Assembly (NCBI GenBank): GCA_036898215.1
Contig: CM072553.1
Coordinates: forward strand, 10,478,001 to 10,542,000
Direction of reading: 5' to 3'
Length of the DNA stretch: 64,000 nucleotides
Source: Platycarya strobilacea
Taxonomy: Eukaryota; Streptophyta; Magnoliopsida; Fagales; Juglandaceae
Under the pieces are notes generated by a model. It had not been told where the DNA came from. It worked only from the letters and a program-made list of their open reading frames with translations, and ran no database searches. The translations under genes and the position numbers were made by a program. Each line of letters begins with the position of its first letter. Positions within the stretch are counted from its first letter, which is position 1. Shown one piece after another: positions 25,951-36,992 of the stretch.

Positions 25951-28900
25951 TTTACATTGTTAGCTTAAGTGGTATATCAAGTAATAAAGAATTTTGTTTC
26001 TGTTCTGAAACCTTGTTTGCAGGTCCTTTTATGTAGAAGGTTTCAGAAAACTCTTTTAAGAGTTCTTATTTATCATGATTCGGCAAGTTTAAAGGAGTGC
26101 ACGGATGGAGATATTTTGGGAGCTGAGACTGATTATCTTTTGCTCCCAGCCACTGGAAAGCATAAGAGACCTTTGATCATTGATTGGGAATGTGTTAATT
26201 CTGTGCAATTTTCATGTGAGAATGAATTTCACTTGAAGTATTCTGTACCCAAGGGTTGTGTACGTACTGTACAGACCAAAGATGGTCCTGTCTGCACTTG
26301 CCTGCTTCAGAATTCTTTGGTCTACACCCCTCACAATGATCATGTGTACTGCATAACTGGGATTTTGGGATTGAATGCAAACTCTCTTCTCACACTCCGG
26401 GATGGCAGAATTATTACTTACAAGAAATACTATGAAGAGCGGTATGTCATTGTCATTGTTGAATGTAAAGCTAATGTTTCTCTTTAAGAATATGTTGTGG
26501 ACCGCTAATGGTAACTAATCCAAAGTTTTCCAAACACAGGTACAGCATCAATCTGCGTTTTGAGCATGAATCATTGGTTTGTGGGAAACGCATTTTTCAG
26601 GTTCAAAATTACCTTCAAAGATGCAGAAATCAGAAAGAGAAAGGTTGGAAGTTCCGACTTCTTATATGTTAGATTCTCATCCTTTCTTTTGGCACAAGCA
26701 CTAAATAATCACGATTCTCTTGGTTAGGCTTTCAGTTTAACTACTAGTCTTCTTGGTTCCACCCTCTGTTAAGCATATAGTTCAGGAATAATCCATCTTT
26801 GTTTGTTTCTTTTAAGAGAGAAATTTAAAATTTTGCCTTTTTTATTCCACAAGTCTACTGTGCTACAAAATTATTTCTATTTTCTATTGTTGGCTTTGGG
26901 CTTATCTGATTCATATTGATTAGAGCAATGGGAACAATGTTGTGGTTTTCAACCATTGTATTAAATGGGAATAATGCCATGATTTCTTGTCTTTAATTTC
27001 CAACTCTTAGAATGTCTTTAGGTGCTCCGTTGTATACTTCTTGTGTCCATGGGATATACCTTTTTCATTCTTATCAATAATAATTATCTCTTATTTATAA
27101 AAGAAAAAAAATATATTTGATTAGAGCAAAGTAAGCTATCCCAGCTGGTCTTTTTTTTTTCCCTTTCCTGCTGTGGTAGTTGTTCATCTTAGTTTAGTCC
27201 TCAAGTCCAGGTTGGATATGATACTTTGATGAGGGTCGAAGTGACAATGCATAGGATTCCCTAGAGGAAATTTCTTGAATAAGCTGTTTAACATGATTAG
27301 ACCTATGATGCTCTTTATTAGTAAACGTTACATGTTCTATCTTTTCAGAATCGAGTAAGCGGTCGGTTGAATTGCCTCCGGAGCTTTGTTCTATAGTTAT
27401 GTCGCCAATATCAATCAATACATTTTATTCTTTCTCATTTGTTCCTTCAATCATGCACCGGGTTGAGTCTTTACTTATTGCTTCCAACTTAAAAAAGATG
27501 CATTTGGATCATTGCACACGTAATGATGGTATCCCAATTTCCAAGGTGCGTTATCCTTCTTATAAATGTACTCTTGATAGTTGTTGGCATTAATTTACTT
27601 AAGTGCTAGTCCATCATTGATGACCGTATTTTTTCATAGATGATTAGTATTGTCTATGATCATGAGTTTGGGCCATAGAATGTGCATCGTGCAAAGATTT
27701 CAGCAGTTAACCATTGTTGTCAAGAGCAGCCAAGATCAAGCGTCTACTGTTATAACATTGGGGATATGCTATCATTTTTTCCTCCATAGAGTTGCCAGAT
27801 GAAGCATATGGTTCCTGTTCCATTTTTGTGAAAATAATAGGTTTCATTCACATTCAGGCCTGTAACTGTTCTTTTATCTGGTTGTAAAACTGTCTACCTG
27901 GTTGTAAAACTGTCTACAGCCACATCTGCATCTTATTTCGGGCCAACCTGTCATACTTTTCATTGAAACTCCACTGTTTTTCACATATTAAGCATAAGAT
28001 GCTTAATAGCAGATACTCTATATGGTTAAAATTTCTGAATCAGCAATTTAGTTTAGTTTGTGAATAACAGGATTTTGAAAGAATATATATACTACTGGAA
28101 TCCCCTGGCTCTCTCCCTCTCTCATGGTGGTCTGATAAACTGTTTACTAATATATCGTATTAGTACCACCATCAGCCCCTTTAAAGATATTATGAGGTAC
28201 ATCACTATAGCTAATGGCATATTGAACTTTTGCTAACCATATCTTCATGGTAGGTTTTGGAAGCAATTACTACAAAGAAATGCCAAGAGATATTCCACTT
28301 GGAATCGTTAGAAACTCTTGGAGATTCTTTTCTCAAATATGCTGCCAGTCAACAACTTTTTAAAACCTATCAAAATCAACACGAGGGTGTCCTTAGTGTG
28401 AAGAAAGAAAAAATAATTTCTAATGCAGCTCTTTGCAAGTTTGGATGTGACCGCAGACTTCCGGTAACCTTTTTTCTGATAAATCTGTAATCTTGGTGTT
28501 GCCAATCTCATGAGTTTCTTATGTTCTCCTTTTTCTCTCTATGTTATAGATTTATTGTTGTTATTTTATATATGTACATATATATAGGTACAATCATACA
28601 TATATATAAATCAATCTATATGCTTTTTAAGAAAAACAAATATACATCTGTATGTGTTTGTGTTAGAAATCTATTCTTTTCGGCATTAGATTAAACATCA
28701 AATGGATGTTGACTTTGTGTTTAAATTGAAGGTAATATTGAAGGGAATACCTTTTCAGATCCTGACACATATAGTGATCAAGTTCTCAGTTTGGATAGTA
28801 TAGCATGCCATTCTTTATTATGTAATTTTCTTGAAGTACCAGTTTGCATATAATTCCTGTTGGCTCTTTTTTTTTTCTCCTTTTTTTGTTTCAGATATAT

Positions 28901-30984
28901 ATTTTTTAGAAATTCTTGGTTATCTTTAAGTTTAGTTCATGTGTGTATTCTGTCTGGAAAACGCTCTCTATTATTGGTCAAAGGTCCTGAGTTATTCAAA
29001 TGAATTAACTTGATTAATACTGCCAAACCTCCTTTTTTAGTGGATTTTTTTTTTGAAAAAATATCTGGACATTTAGTTACTACAGAGATAAATTTCACCC
29101 AAGTTTAAGGACATTTTGGAACTCCCTTTGTGACATGATTATTCTGTATTGCTTAGCTGTGATGATAATCTTAACTTTGTTTCGATAATTGTATCTATGA
29201 CTTACTTTACAAGGATTACCCAAGATTCCTGAGCTATTGGTATGAATTAACCTGAATGATACAAACGTATTTTGTTATTTTATTTTATATGTGATTCAAT
29301 TTACATTCTTCAAATTGTAGGGATTTATTCGAAATGAGTCCTTCGATCCGAAAAAGTGGATCATTCCTGGTGATAGATCGGGAGCCTCATTAACTGAGGA
29401 GTTGCTTTTTAATACGAGAAAAATCTATATTAGGGAAACTAGGAAGGTGAATAGTAAAAGTGTTGCTGATGTTGTTGAGGCGCTAATTGGTGCATTTCTT
29501 AGCATATGTGGTGAAATATCAGCCTTACTATTTATGGATTGGTTGGGTATAAAGGTAGATTTTCATGTTACACCATATGAGAGACACTTCCAAATACACG
29601 CCAAGAAGCTTGTAAATGTCAGACATTTGGAGTCCCTATTGAACTACTCATTTCGTGATCCATCTTTGTTAGTGGAAGCATTGACCCATGGTTCTTACAT
29701 GCTTCCAGAGATTCCAAGATGTTATCAGGTAAATTTGATAGCAATATAGTTGAGAATTATGTCATTACTTTCCTCAGTCAACTTACATATCAATTTCATT
29801 TTATACATAGTATATGTATTTTCTATAATTATTTTGCTTGTATGTATTTCATGATAAAATTCAGAGAGTAATCATTTTTCTGTTGACATATGATGAAACA
29901 GACACAATACCCCTCAAACATAGTTTTATCTCAGGATGCCTCTGTTACTTCTGTTTCATGGATGTTATCTTACTTCTTTTTGCTTTAGCCATTATGACCT
30001 CCTTTGATTTCTGTTCTTCTTGACCTTGTTACTTGTGCAGCGACTTGAATTTCTTGGGGATGCAGTTTTGGATTATCTCGTGACCAAGCATTTCTATAAT
30101 GAATATCCTGGCTTGTCACCAGAACTGTTAACTGACATGAGATCTGCTTCTGTGAATAATGATTGTTATGCACGATCTGCAGTTAAGTTTGGACTACACA
30201 AACACATCCTCCATGCCTCACAAGAACTCCACAAGCATATAGTGGAAACTATTAACAATTTTGAGAAGTTATCATCAGAATCAACTTTTGGATGGGACTC
30301 CGAGACGACTTTCCCCAAGGTTATTCAGATTAAGCAATGTTACAAACCACACTCTCATCCCACCATATAAAGATGTGGCATTTTACCACCCTTGAATCAT
30401 CTTTTATTGTTTCTAAAGATAAATTCAAAGGTTGATGGTAATGCCACCTCATCATAGTGCGATGAAAGTGTAATGAGAGTGTGGTTTGTAGTAACTTTCC
30501 ATTAAGATTTAGTTATATTTGATTTCTTAACTTCTAGCTGATGTTTGGATCCCTTTTCTTTTCTTGTTTTCTTCCACCCCTCCCCCTTTTCTAAATCAAA
30601 ACCTTTATTTTCTAAAATGTGTGACAGGTACTTGGTGATATTATAGAGTCTCTAGCAGGAGCCATTCTCGTTGATTCAGAATATGATAAGGAGAGAGTCT
30701 TTAGCAGTATAAGGCCCCTTTTGGAGCCCCTGATCACACCCGAAACTGTAATGTCTCATCCTGCAAAAGAGCTGAATGAACTATGCCAAAAAGAGCATTA
30801 CATTATGGAAGAACCCATCAAGTCCCGCAACAAGGGTCTTACTTCCATTACAATAGAGGTAAAAGCTGGAGGTCGCTCGTTCAAGCGTACAGCTACAGCT
30901 GCCGATGGAAAAACAGCGAAAAAAGTCGCTTGCAAAGAAGTCTTGAAGCTCCTGAAGGATTCCGGTTTACATGGTAAAAGTTGA
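17243..30984 (+). CDS. DCL2: Dicer-like 2 endoribonuclease, complete spliced gene
   Basis: DCL2 cuts viral and transposon dsRNA into 22-nt siRNAs, which feed antiviral silencing and secondary siRNA production. The 22 exons join in frame to 1402 codons (Arabidopsis DCL2 is about 1390). Visible domains: DExH helicase with Walker A ETGSGKT (43-49), DECH (150-153) and TAS (187-189); helicase C motif VI QSRGRAR (490-496); Dicer dimerisation/DUF283 (about 555-645); PAZ (about 800-960); RNase IIIa with ESLETLGDSFLKY (E1005, D1009, D1105, E1108); RNase IIIb with RLEFLGDAVLDY (E1194, D1198, D1288, E1291); one dsRNA-binding domain (about 1327-1397). All eight catalytic acidic residues are present. The start is the first ATG that leads into exon 2 in frame. 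DCL2 rather than DCL1/3/4 is chosen by length, the single dsRBD and the wording of the helicase block. It looks functional. Confidence 0.96.
18028..18290 (-). mobile_element. LINE 3' end fragment
   Basis: Read on the minus strand, it ends in ACTTATAAAAAAAA with an upstream TTGTATACCATTTTGTG stretch, as in plant L1-type LINE tails. It lies inside the Copia/TRIM-like element and has frame remnants broken by stops. Confidence 0.55.
18722..18831 (+). mobile_element. LINE/SINE tail with target duplication, nested in an LTR
   Basis: A 110-bp insert with GTATATGTCCTGTATACC and an A-rich tail is flanked by GATGAGATAAG (18711-18721) and GATGTGATAAG (about 18835-18845). It explains why the right terminal repeat of the intron-1 element is longer than the left one. 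Confidence 0.6.
19890..20222 (-). mobile_element. LINE C-terminal and 3' end fragment in DCL2 intron 3
   Basis: The minus strand reads ALWKMIPICIM, then WQERNERTFEDMERTIEELK, which resembles the end of plant L1 reverse-transcriptase proteins, and finishes in an A-rich tail at 19890. One stop interrupts it. It abuts the left arm of the intron-3 hairpin. Confidence 0.65.
20223..20524. repeat. Near-perfect long hairpin inside DCL2 intron 3
   Basis: Two arms of about 145 bp (20223-20367 and 20380-20524) are inverted copies with about five mismatches, separated by a loop of about 10 nt. Arm ends are AAGAGTTTTTCATGTC and GACGTGAAAAACTCTT. No coding capacity and no convincing target duplication are seen. 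Transcribed as part of the DCL2 pre-mRNA, it would fold into a long dsRNA stem. Confidence 0.9.
21241..21345 (+). repeat. 40-bp tandem repeat in DCL2 intron 4
   Basis: There are 2.6 copies starting at 21241, 21281 and 21321, each opening with AATGTTATCT and containing CCTATGAAAC. Confidence 0.9.
22738..22830 (-). mobile_element. LINE 3' tail in DCL2 intron 7
   Basis: The minus strand ends with CTTACTTATAAAAAAAG after GACTTCTTGTGTACTTGAGC, the pattern of plant LINE ends. Only the tail is present. Confidence 0.55.
25908..25949 (+). repeat. DCL2: CT microsatellite in DCL2 intron 15
   Basis: About 20 CT units start five bases after the exon 15 donor (25904). The same repeat, longer, occupies the same place in the partial copy at 63656-63734. 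Confidence 0.95.
27010..27112 (+). mobile_element. LINE 3' tail in DCL2 intron 17
   Basis: A stretch with TTGTATACTTCTTGTGTCC, then TTATCAATAATAATTA and TTTATAAAAGAAAAAAAA, has the form of a plant LINE end in sense orientation. Confidence 0.55.
30330..30510. mobile_element. Foldback MITE in DCL2 intron 21
   Basis: Terminal inverted repeats GTTACAAACCACACTCTCAT (from 30339) and the matching right end (ATGAGAGTGTGGTTTGTAGT, then AAC) enclose about 165 bp, with further complementarity inside (GATGTGGCATT and AATGCCACCTCAT). Its size and shape are those of a small non-autonomous DNA transposon. The family and the target duplication are uncertain. Confidence 0.65.
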
Positions 30985-31625
30985 AAGGACTTGAATACAA
31001 GTTGGGAGGAAAATTTGCTCACAAGTAACCAGTAGTGTTTTCACTTCTTCAAGTTATTGAAGTTATGTGAGTATGATCTTATACATAGTTGTCATTTGGC
31101 GCAAAGTGGTTCTGCAATAAGTAATTCCTTTTCTTGTTTTCGTTTTCTGGCTCTGCCGTTAGAAAAGCGATGTTGGTCGTTGATTTTGGAGAAATTTGCC
31201 TTATTATTTATTTATTAGAAGCTATGAGAAAGGCAACGTTGTAATTTTGAAAATTGTATATGTTTTTATGATAGATATTATAATTTCCATTGGCATCGGT
31301 TTGAAAGTTAAGAAAACTTTTGCTGCTTCAACAGGTTCACATTATTAATTTCTTACCTTGATATTAATTGAAGTGGATGTAGCCCTAGTTTAGAATGGTA
31401 GTTTAGCCGCAAAGGAATTATACAGAAGAAAATTTACAAACTAATATAATTTGATACTATATATTAGATTGTAAAATTATTTTATTATAAAGTAGATATA
31501 ACGGATGCAGTAAAGACATATCATTTTGTAGGTTTATTTTTATGTAATTTTTTTTTTGTCTGTTGCATTTCTGAGTTCTATGTGCAAGTCGTAACCCTCT
31601 ACATCACTCTCAATTGATTAGGCCA
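30985..31625 (+). other. DCL2 3' flank
   Basis: This stretch holds the 3' UTR of DCL2 after the stop at 30982-30984 and then AT-rich flanking DNA. No clear AATAAA signal can be singled out, and no other gene is seen. Confidence 0.5.
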
Positions 31626-32335
31626 ATAGCGGAACGACTGAAGGGCAGGGGGATGGCCTTTTCAAAATTAACCCCAGTCAAAAACTTTTCAAAATTATAA
31701 ATTAACTCTTAATTTTTTATATAATTCTAAATCACCTCCCCAAAAAATTTATAATTTTTATATGCTCTCCAATTTTATTTTTTTTTTAATTTCAATGTTC
31801 CTTAAAATCTCTTTCTCCAATTTGTTTATAGTCCCAAAATTTTGTTTAATTCTATATGTTATCTAATTTTAAGGATGTGGCTTCTTCAAATTTAAAATTA
31901 AATTAAGTTCAGAAAAAATAATAAATTTATTAATATGGATTCCAAATTTTTTTATTATATAATATTGAGTTTCTTAATATGAAATCTAAAGTGTAAATAT
32001 AAGAAAAATTATTTAAAGTTGATAATCTATAGAAAAAATAATTTGTAATTATGTTTTTATGATTTTATGACTTTCAATCTCTTTTTTATTTACATCAGAA
32101 AATAATGTTTGCAGTCTTATGATCAAGTGCAAATCTCATTTTTCTCATTTGAAAAAATTAGGTAAATTTAGGACTCACATGAAAAGAAATCATTTTTTAA
32201 TGGTAAATCTTATTTTTTTCAAATAGACTGATGTATAGAGCTTGCACATCTTAAAATTATATTTAACATTTTTCTTTATGTAAATGTGTCAGTAGAAAAT
32301 TCGGCCCCCTCAATATAATTGCTGGTTTCACCACC
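31626..32335. mobile_element. Possible decayed non-autonomous transposon
   Basis: The segment starts near TAGCGGAACGACTGA and ends near GCTGGTTTCACCACCA, which are weakly complementary. The inside is AT-rich, non-coding and contains GGCCCCCTCA-type text common in plant repeats. The call rests on weak terminal similarity. Confidence 0.3.
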
Positions 32336-32647
32336 AGATTAGGCATCCTAGTTCAATGTCAAAATTTTGCCTAATACATCAAAAACACCTGCATTGGATT
32401 AAGCAAGTCCAAATAAGTTGACTGTGATTCGGCTCCCCAAGTATGACCTGTTACTGTAGCAATCGTTAGTTATTGTGTCCTATAGTGACTAATTTATTGG
32501 TCGAATTGTTGGCCATTTTCTTTCTTAATGTTTTAAGTTAGCGTTATGGAACCAATGAAAGCCTCATTTCCTAGCCCTCTATTTTTATATAAGTTGTCCA
32601 TGCCAGCATGTCATACTCGATTGGTAAGTTAGTGTACAAGTCGATTG

Positions 32648-33262
32648 TGTTGGGTGTTGTTTTGTGATTTTTGTGATCTTTGATTTGTTTGTTCAAGCCT
32701 GTTATTTCTTAGGATTGACTTATAAACATGTTAAAAGTCTATGTTACAAGTGTCAATTATTTGCTCAATCTACTCATCAATATATATGATGAAAGGAGGA
32801 TGAACGGCTTGGATTAGAAGGGTTTACTATATCAGTTTAAGAGCATTGTTGTCTTTATGTAATGAGGGGCCTTTGTGTCTTTATGTTACTTTGTATATAT
32901 AGATCGCTAGTGTAAACCCAAGAGAATTATTCTGCCGCTTTACACTTCGATACTATCGAGTCTGAGAGAGAGCTAAGGGCATATAAGGAGGAACTGGGTT
33001 AAGGTTTCTTGATGAAATTCGAAAATTGAATCTCTTATAATCACATCTGGTTAGTTTGTAATCTATGTTTTAGTGAAATAAATAGTTTGGTACTACTGTT
33101 CATGCCGTGGTCGTAGGTCATTAGGGCCGAACCATATAAATCTTGTCTTCTCTTAGTTTCTTGCTTTTACTTTTATAATCTTGCTTCTGTTTACTTTTAT
33201 GTTGATTTTGTGAACGTTTCTTTAACTTGGCCAACGATTCGTTGACATCTTTGATTCCAACA
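32648..33262 (+). mobile_element. Possible solo LTR, Copia-like
   Basis: It starts TGTTGGGTG and ends GATTCCAACA, giving short inverted TGTTGG...CCAACA ends, and has a TATATATAGATCG TATA-like site at about 32893. No target duplication is visible and no internal region adjoins, so this is tentative. Confidence 0.4.
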
Positions 33263-33842
33263 GTCTATTTATAGACACTTGGAGTTTATTTGAAAAGTGT
33301 GAACATCAAGGATTGTTCTATTGGATTTTTTATTTATTTAAAGAAGAGTCAAGACCACATGTCCAGTAATAGTCCATACCTCAATTTTTTTGAAAATGTT
33401 ATTGTTTATGGTGGATGAATATCGTGATAACAAACAAGACACATGAGAGTTCTATTGGGTCAAAACTTAATGTTTTGGCATATTTCTTGGTATAATAAAT
33501 GAATGGTTTTTCTGGGTTTGTTGTCCTAACATGATCTTTAAACATAGGATGTGATTTTTAAGTATTGCATAAATCGGTCCTAGCATGAAAGTTAAAGTTG
33601 AAAGAACTGTAATAAATCAAGGATTTTAGCCCTAGTATGTTTCGTCCTAAGCAAAGTTTTTATAGTTGAGATATGTTTAATTTTGTTTTTATAGATATTT
33701 AGATTCAGGACAAAATTTACATGAGAAACATAACTTTTAGAGTTAGAATGCAAAATCCTTAATTTAGGCGAAAATGTTCATTTTTTGACAAGTAGAAGGG
33801 TAAAATAATAATTTTGCATTTTAGGGTACTTGTGTATGTATA
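33263..33842. other. Intergenic DNA without a gene
   Basis: I see nothing supportable in this AT-rich stretch beyond short unrelated ORFs. Confidence 0.5.
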
Positions 33843-33850
33843 GTGGTAAG
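33843..33850. repeat. Left 8-bp target duplication of the outer hAT-like element
   Basis: GTGGTAAG here is repeated exactly at 59402-59409, flanking the element whose ends are at 33851 and 59401. Confidence 0.8.
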
Positions 33851-34101
33851 TAGGGGTATAAATGAACTAGTTTATTTGATAATCTGCTTGGTATTCATTA
33901 AGTTAAACTTGAATCAAACTTAACTCTTGAAAAAAAAAACTCAGTTTATGAAAGCAGATACCTACTCGATTAATAAATGATACATACCCAACAAAACTCA
34001 ACTCAACTCAGCTAAGATTCGTTAAGGGCATCTCGTTTATGCTCGAGTCAACTCGTTAGCTCGACTTGATTAAAACTCATTCATATATCGACCTTGCAAA
34101 T
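33851..34101 (+). mobile_element. Left part of a hAT-like non-autonomous element
   Basis: It begins TAGGGGTATAAATGAA and contains CTCGAGTCAACTCG-type text. It is cut at 34101 by the Athila LTR. The right end (TTACAGCTCTA, inverted TAGAGCTGTAA) is at 59401. An 8-bp duplication and ends of this type fit the hAT superfamily. Confidence 0.7.
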
Positions 34102-35325
34102 TGATAACGCCCAAAAAATAACGCGGTAATTGTAATTCAGTTTTGAGGTGTCGATTCCACAGGGAGACAATTAAAAGAAAAGTAAAATAGCAAAAAAAAA
34201 ACTAAAAAAATTAAATGATTAACTGATTAATGAGAAAAGAAAATTTGATTTTAAATGAAAATGAAAATTAAACAAAGTAAATAATGAAAAAGTAATCAAA
34301 ATTGACGAACAGTAGAGTGTCGGAAATCCCTTGCACATATCCAGTATTTTTAATTATTTTCAATTCACTGATAACTCAATTGAGAATTCAATTCCGTAAT
34401 TCTCAATCGGAAGATATGAAATTATAAACCAAAAATTAAATCAAATGTAATTCTTTAAAAAATCATTCATCACTTTAAATCACACAAATTGTTATTCACA
34501 TTGAGAAAATCTAACGACGACAACATACCCAAGGAGCAATATTGCAGCAGAGAATTAAATCAATATAAATAATCAATGGATCCAAAAATAATTAAAGAAT
34601 AAATTCATTCAATAGAAAAAGCATGACTGAATCTATAAATGAAATAAATTCCAAAATTATTCGAAAAAGAAAACACTGACAATATTTTGAGAATAATAAA
34701 ACAAAGAATTTTAATAATTGAAAATCAAATATATAAATTAAAAATAAATTAAAAATACCATCTAGTGTGCAAGTTCATCCCTAACCCTACTTGAGAATTT
34801 AGTTATCCATGAATAGAATAGACAATAAAAATCTCAAAAAGAAAATCATCATCTGCGTTCGTCTTCTTCTCACGTTCACACTGCTGCTCACGTTCACGCT
34901 TCTTCATTTCACCTTGCGGCCGTCTGCCTCCCAAACGTATGAGTATAAGTGTATATATATATGCTGAATGTCATGCGGCTTAATTCCCTTCTTTTTCATT
35001 TACGTACAAACATATATATATATATATTTATATATATAAGTTGCCGTGTTGCTTTAAGACTCTTATACGTTGCCTTGTTTCAATTCAATTGATAGCCTTT
35101 GTGATGAATTAAACTTCTTGTGCTTTTCTCCCTCTTCATCTAAAAAAAATAAAATAAAATAAAATAAAATAAATGAAAAAAATACAAATAATGCTTAAAA
35201 ACATCTCAATGTAAATAGAAATCTAATTAAATAAAATAAGTGAAATCCAATCATTTCTATTTTCATTATTTACAATTTAATCAAATATTAGGATATTTAG
35301 AGTGTACTTTCGCGCACTCATCACA
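34102..35325 (-). repeat. Athila 3' LTR
   Basis: It reads TGATAACGCCC...CATCACA on the plus strand, so TG...CA in both senses. It is almost the same as the LTR at 42538-43763, with scattered substitutions, for example near its first 70 bases, and small length changes in the TA and AAAAT runs. Confidence 0.9.
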
Positions 35326-36992
35326 CCCCCCAACTTACTTATTGCTAGTCCCTAGCAATTTCCATGCAAAAATGATGAAAGAGACCAGAGACAGATCACA
35401 CACAGAAGTCACCAAGTCACACTTTTCAAAATCACATATCAAAACAATTTTAGAAATCCAATAACCCAATCACAATTAATCCACATATAGCAATCCACAG
35501 AGTGTGTGTGTGATCCAAACTATATCCATCCAACCACAAACCGTAACACATGCAACATCAAGAACATCTTAAGCAAAAGTTTCAACTCCATAACTTACGG
35601 GTATAACAGTGTTTTGTGTAGGGGTTCTCTCTATGGAGTTGACAAGGGGTGTACACACACTCTCATAGGGAATTAGGCAATTATGTACAAGCAATAAGCA
35701 AATATTGACTTATGATAAGAACACTAACAATTGAGAATTTCCACCACTCATTCCACAAGCATACTTAGGATCAGAACAATCAACACAAAAGGTTGTAGCG
35801 TGGCTCGGGTTAGGGGCTAAATGAAAAAAATGATAAAATAGATTCAAAAACTTCCAAGTACATACCACAGGAATCTTACTAAATATCTCAATAGACTACA
35901 CTTCTCACCTGATGCACTCGTCTACTTTTCAGATCATCAAATAATACTTTTTCTTCTTCTTCAACTTCTTTTTTTTTTTTTTTTAATTTGAAACTCAATC
36001 AATTGAACATTTTGCACTTGTACTCTTCCATTTTTCTTTTTCTTTCTTTTTCTTTTCTCTTTTTTTTTTCTTCAGTCGCTCTCTATTTATTTATTTATTT
36101 ATTTTCAATAAAAGAAAATATGCAAATTCCACACTTAGCACACACTTGGAAGCAATAAGGGTAGGAAAAATTAGTGTATAGGCTATACTCCAATGTGGAG
36201 AGGTATGAATGATGTGGGCATATGAAAAGAAAAAGTTTACATGTGTTTGTTGGCTCAAAATTGGCTACTAAGAGTCTATGATGAGAAGGGTTAGCTTGAA
36301 AGGCTCAAACGTTAATCCTAAGTTGACGTTCGTCATATCCCAAGTATATCCACCATCTTACCACCAACCATGTAATGATATTCTCAAAAGAAGTGTCCAA
36401 TTCAACAGATTAATAAACGCTTACCACAATTTTCTGCATTTGTAGGCTCTCAACCTCTCCCAAAATTCACAAGAATACTTAAGCAAAAGAGTTCTCTGGC
36501 TACATGTGTCAAACCACCATCTTACCACAAAGTTTGGATACGTGCATTAAAAATTCTGTGAATGCCTTAGCAAAATGATTAAGATGGGTTTGATGAATTC
36601 ACCAAGATAGTCATGAATGAGCATGAATACACATGTAAAAAGGTGCCTGTGTGATACTTTTTTTTTTTTTTTTAGAATATGAAAATATGCCACAGAGTTC
36701 CAACAAACATCGTTCTCACCCCCCAACTTAAATGAAACATTGTCCTCAATGTTTAACAATTAAAACTAAATAGAGGGTACTGAAAAGGGTAGAATACACC
36801 TGATGTAGGACGTGGGATGACTCGCTAAGCACTAGAAATGACAAACTGAAATGACAAACTGACACTGACCTGCAAACAAAAATAAAGAAAACCAACAGCA
36901 ACCAAAAAGAAAAAGAAAAACGAAAAAAAATAAATGAAAAAAAACAAAAACAAACAGAACAAATAAAAAGAAAACATACCTGCGTGGTATGG
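35326..36992 (-). other. Athila 3' non-coding region
   Basis: About 1.67 kb separates integrase from the 3' LTR. It carries the polypurine tract at 35326-35336 and a second identical tract at 36719-36730, plus T-rich and CTTTT runs at 35950-36115 and 36655-36675. No env-like protein is recognisable. The region is homologous to 342-2027. Confidence 0.75.

Larger units (their letters stand above)
17243..30984 (+). other. DCL2: DCL2 exon map
   Basis: Exons set by GT-AG sites and reading frame: 17243-17313, 18985-19162, 19740-19853, 20962-21096, 22056-22140, 22240-22304, 22440-22580, 23042-23170, 23267-23414, 23495-23594, 24004-24199, 24298-24458, 24895-25113, 25232-25452, 25632-25903, 26023-26441, 26540-26643, 27349-27545, 28254-28463, 29321-29728, 30041-30319, 30628-30984. 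The lengths sum to 4209 bases, divisible by three, including the stop. Exons 1-12 carry the helicase, 13-14 DUF283, 15-18 the linker and PAZ, 19-20 RNase IIIa, 20-22 RNase IIIb, 22 the dsRBD. Transcript evidence could shift single splice sites by a few bases. Confidence 0.9.

Noticed and set aside
35326..36992. env-like gene of Athila
   Set aside because: No long frame, signal peptide or membrane segment of convincing kind is found between integrase and the 3' LTR.
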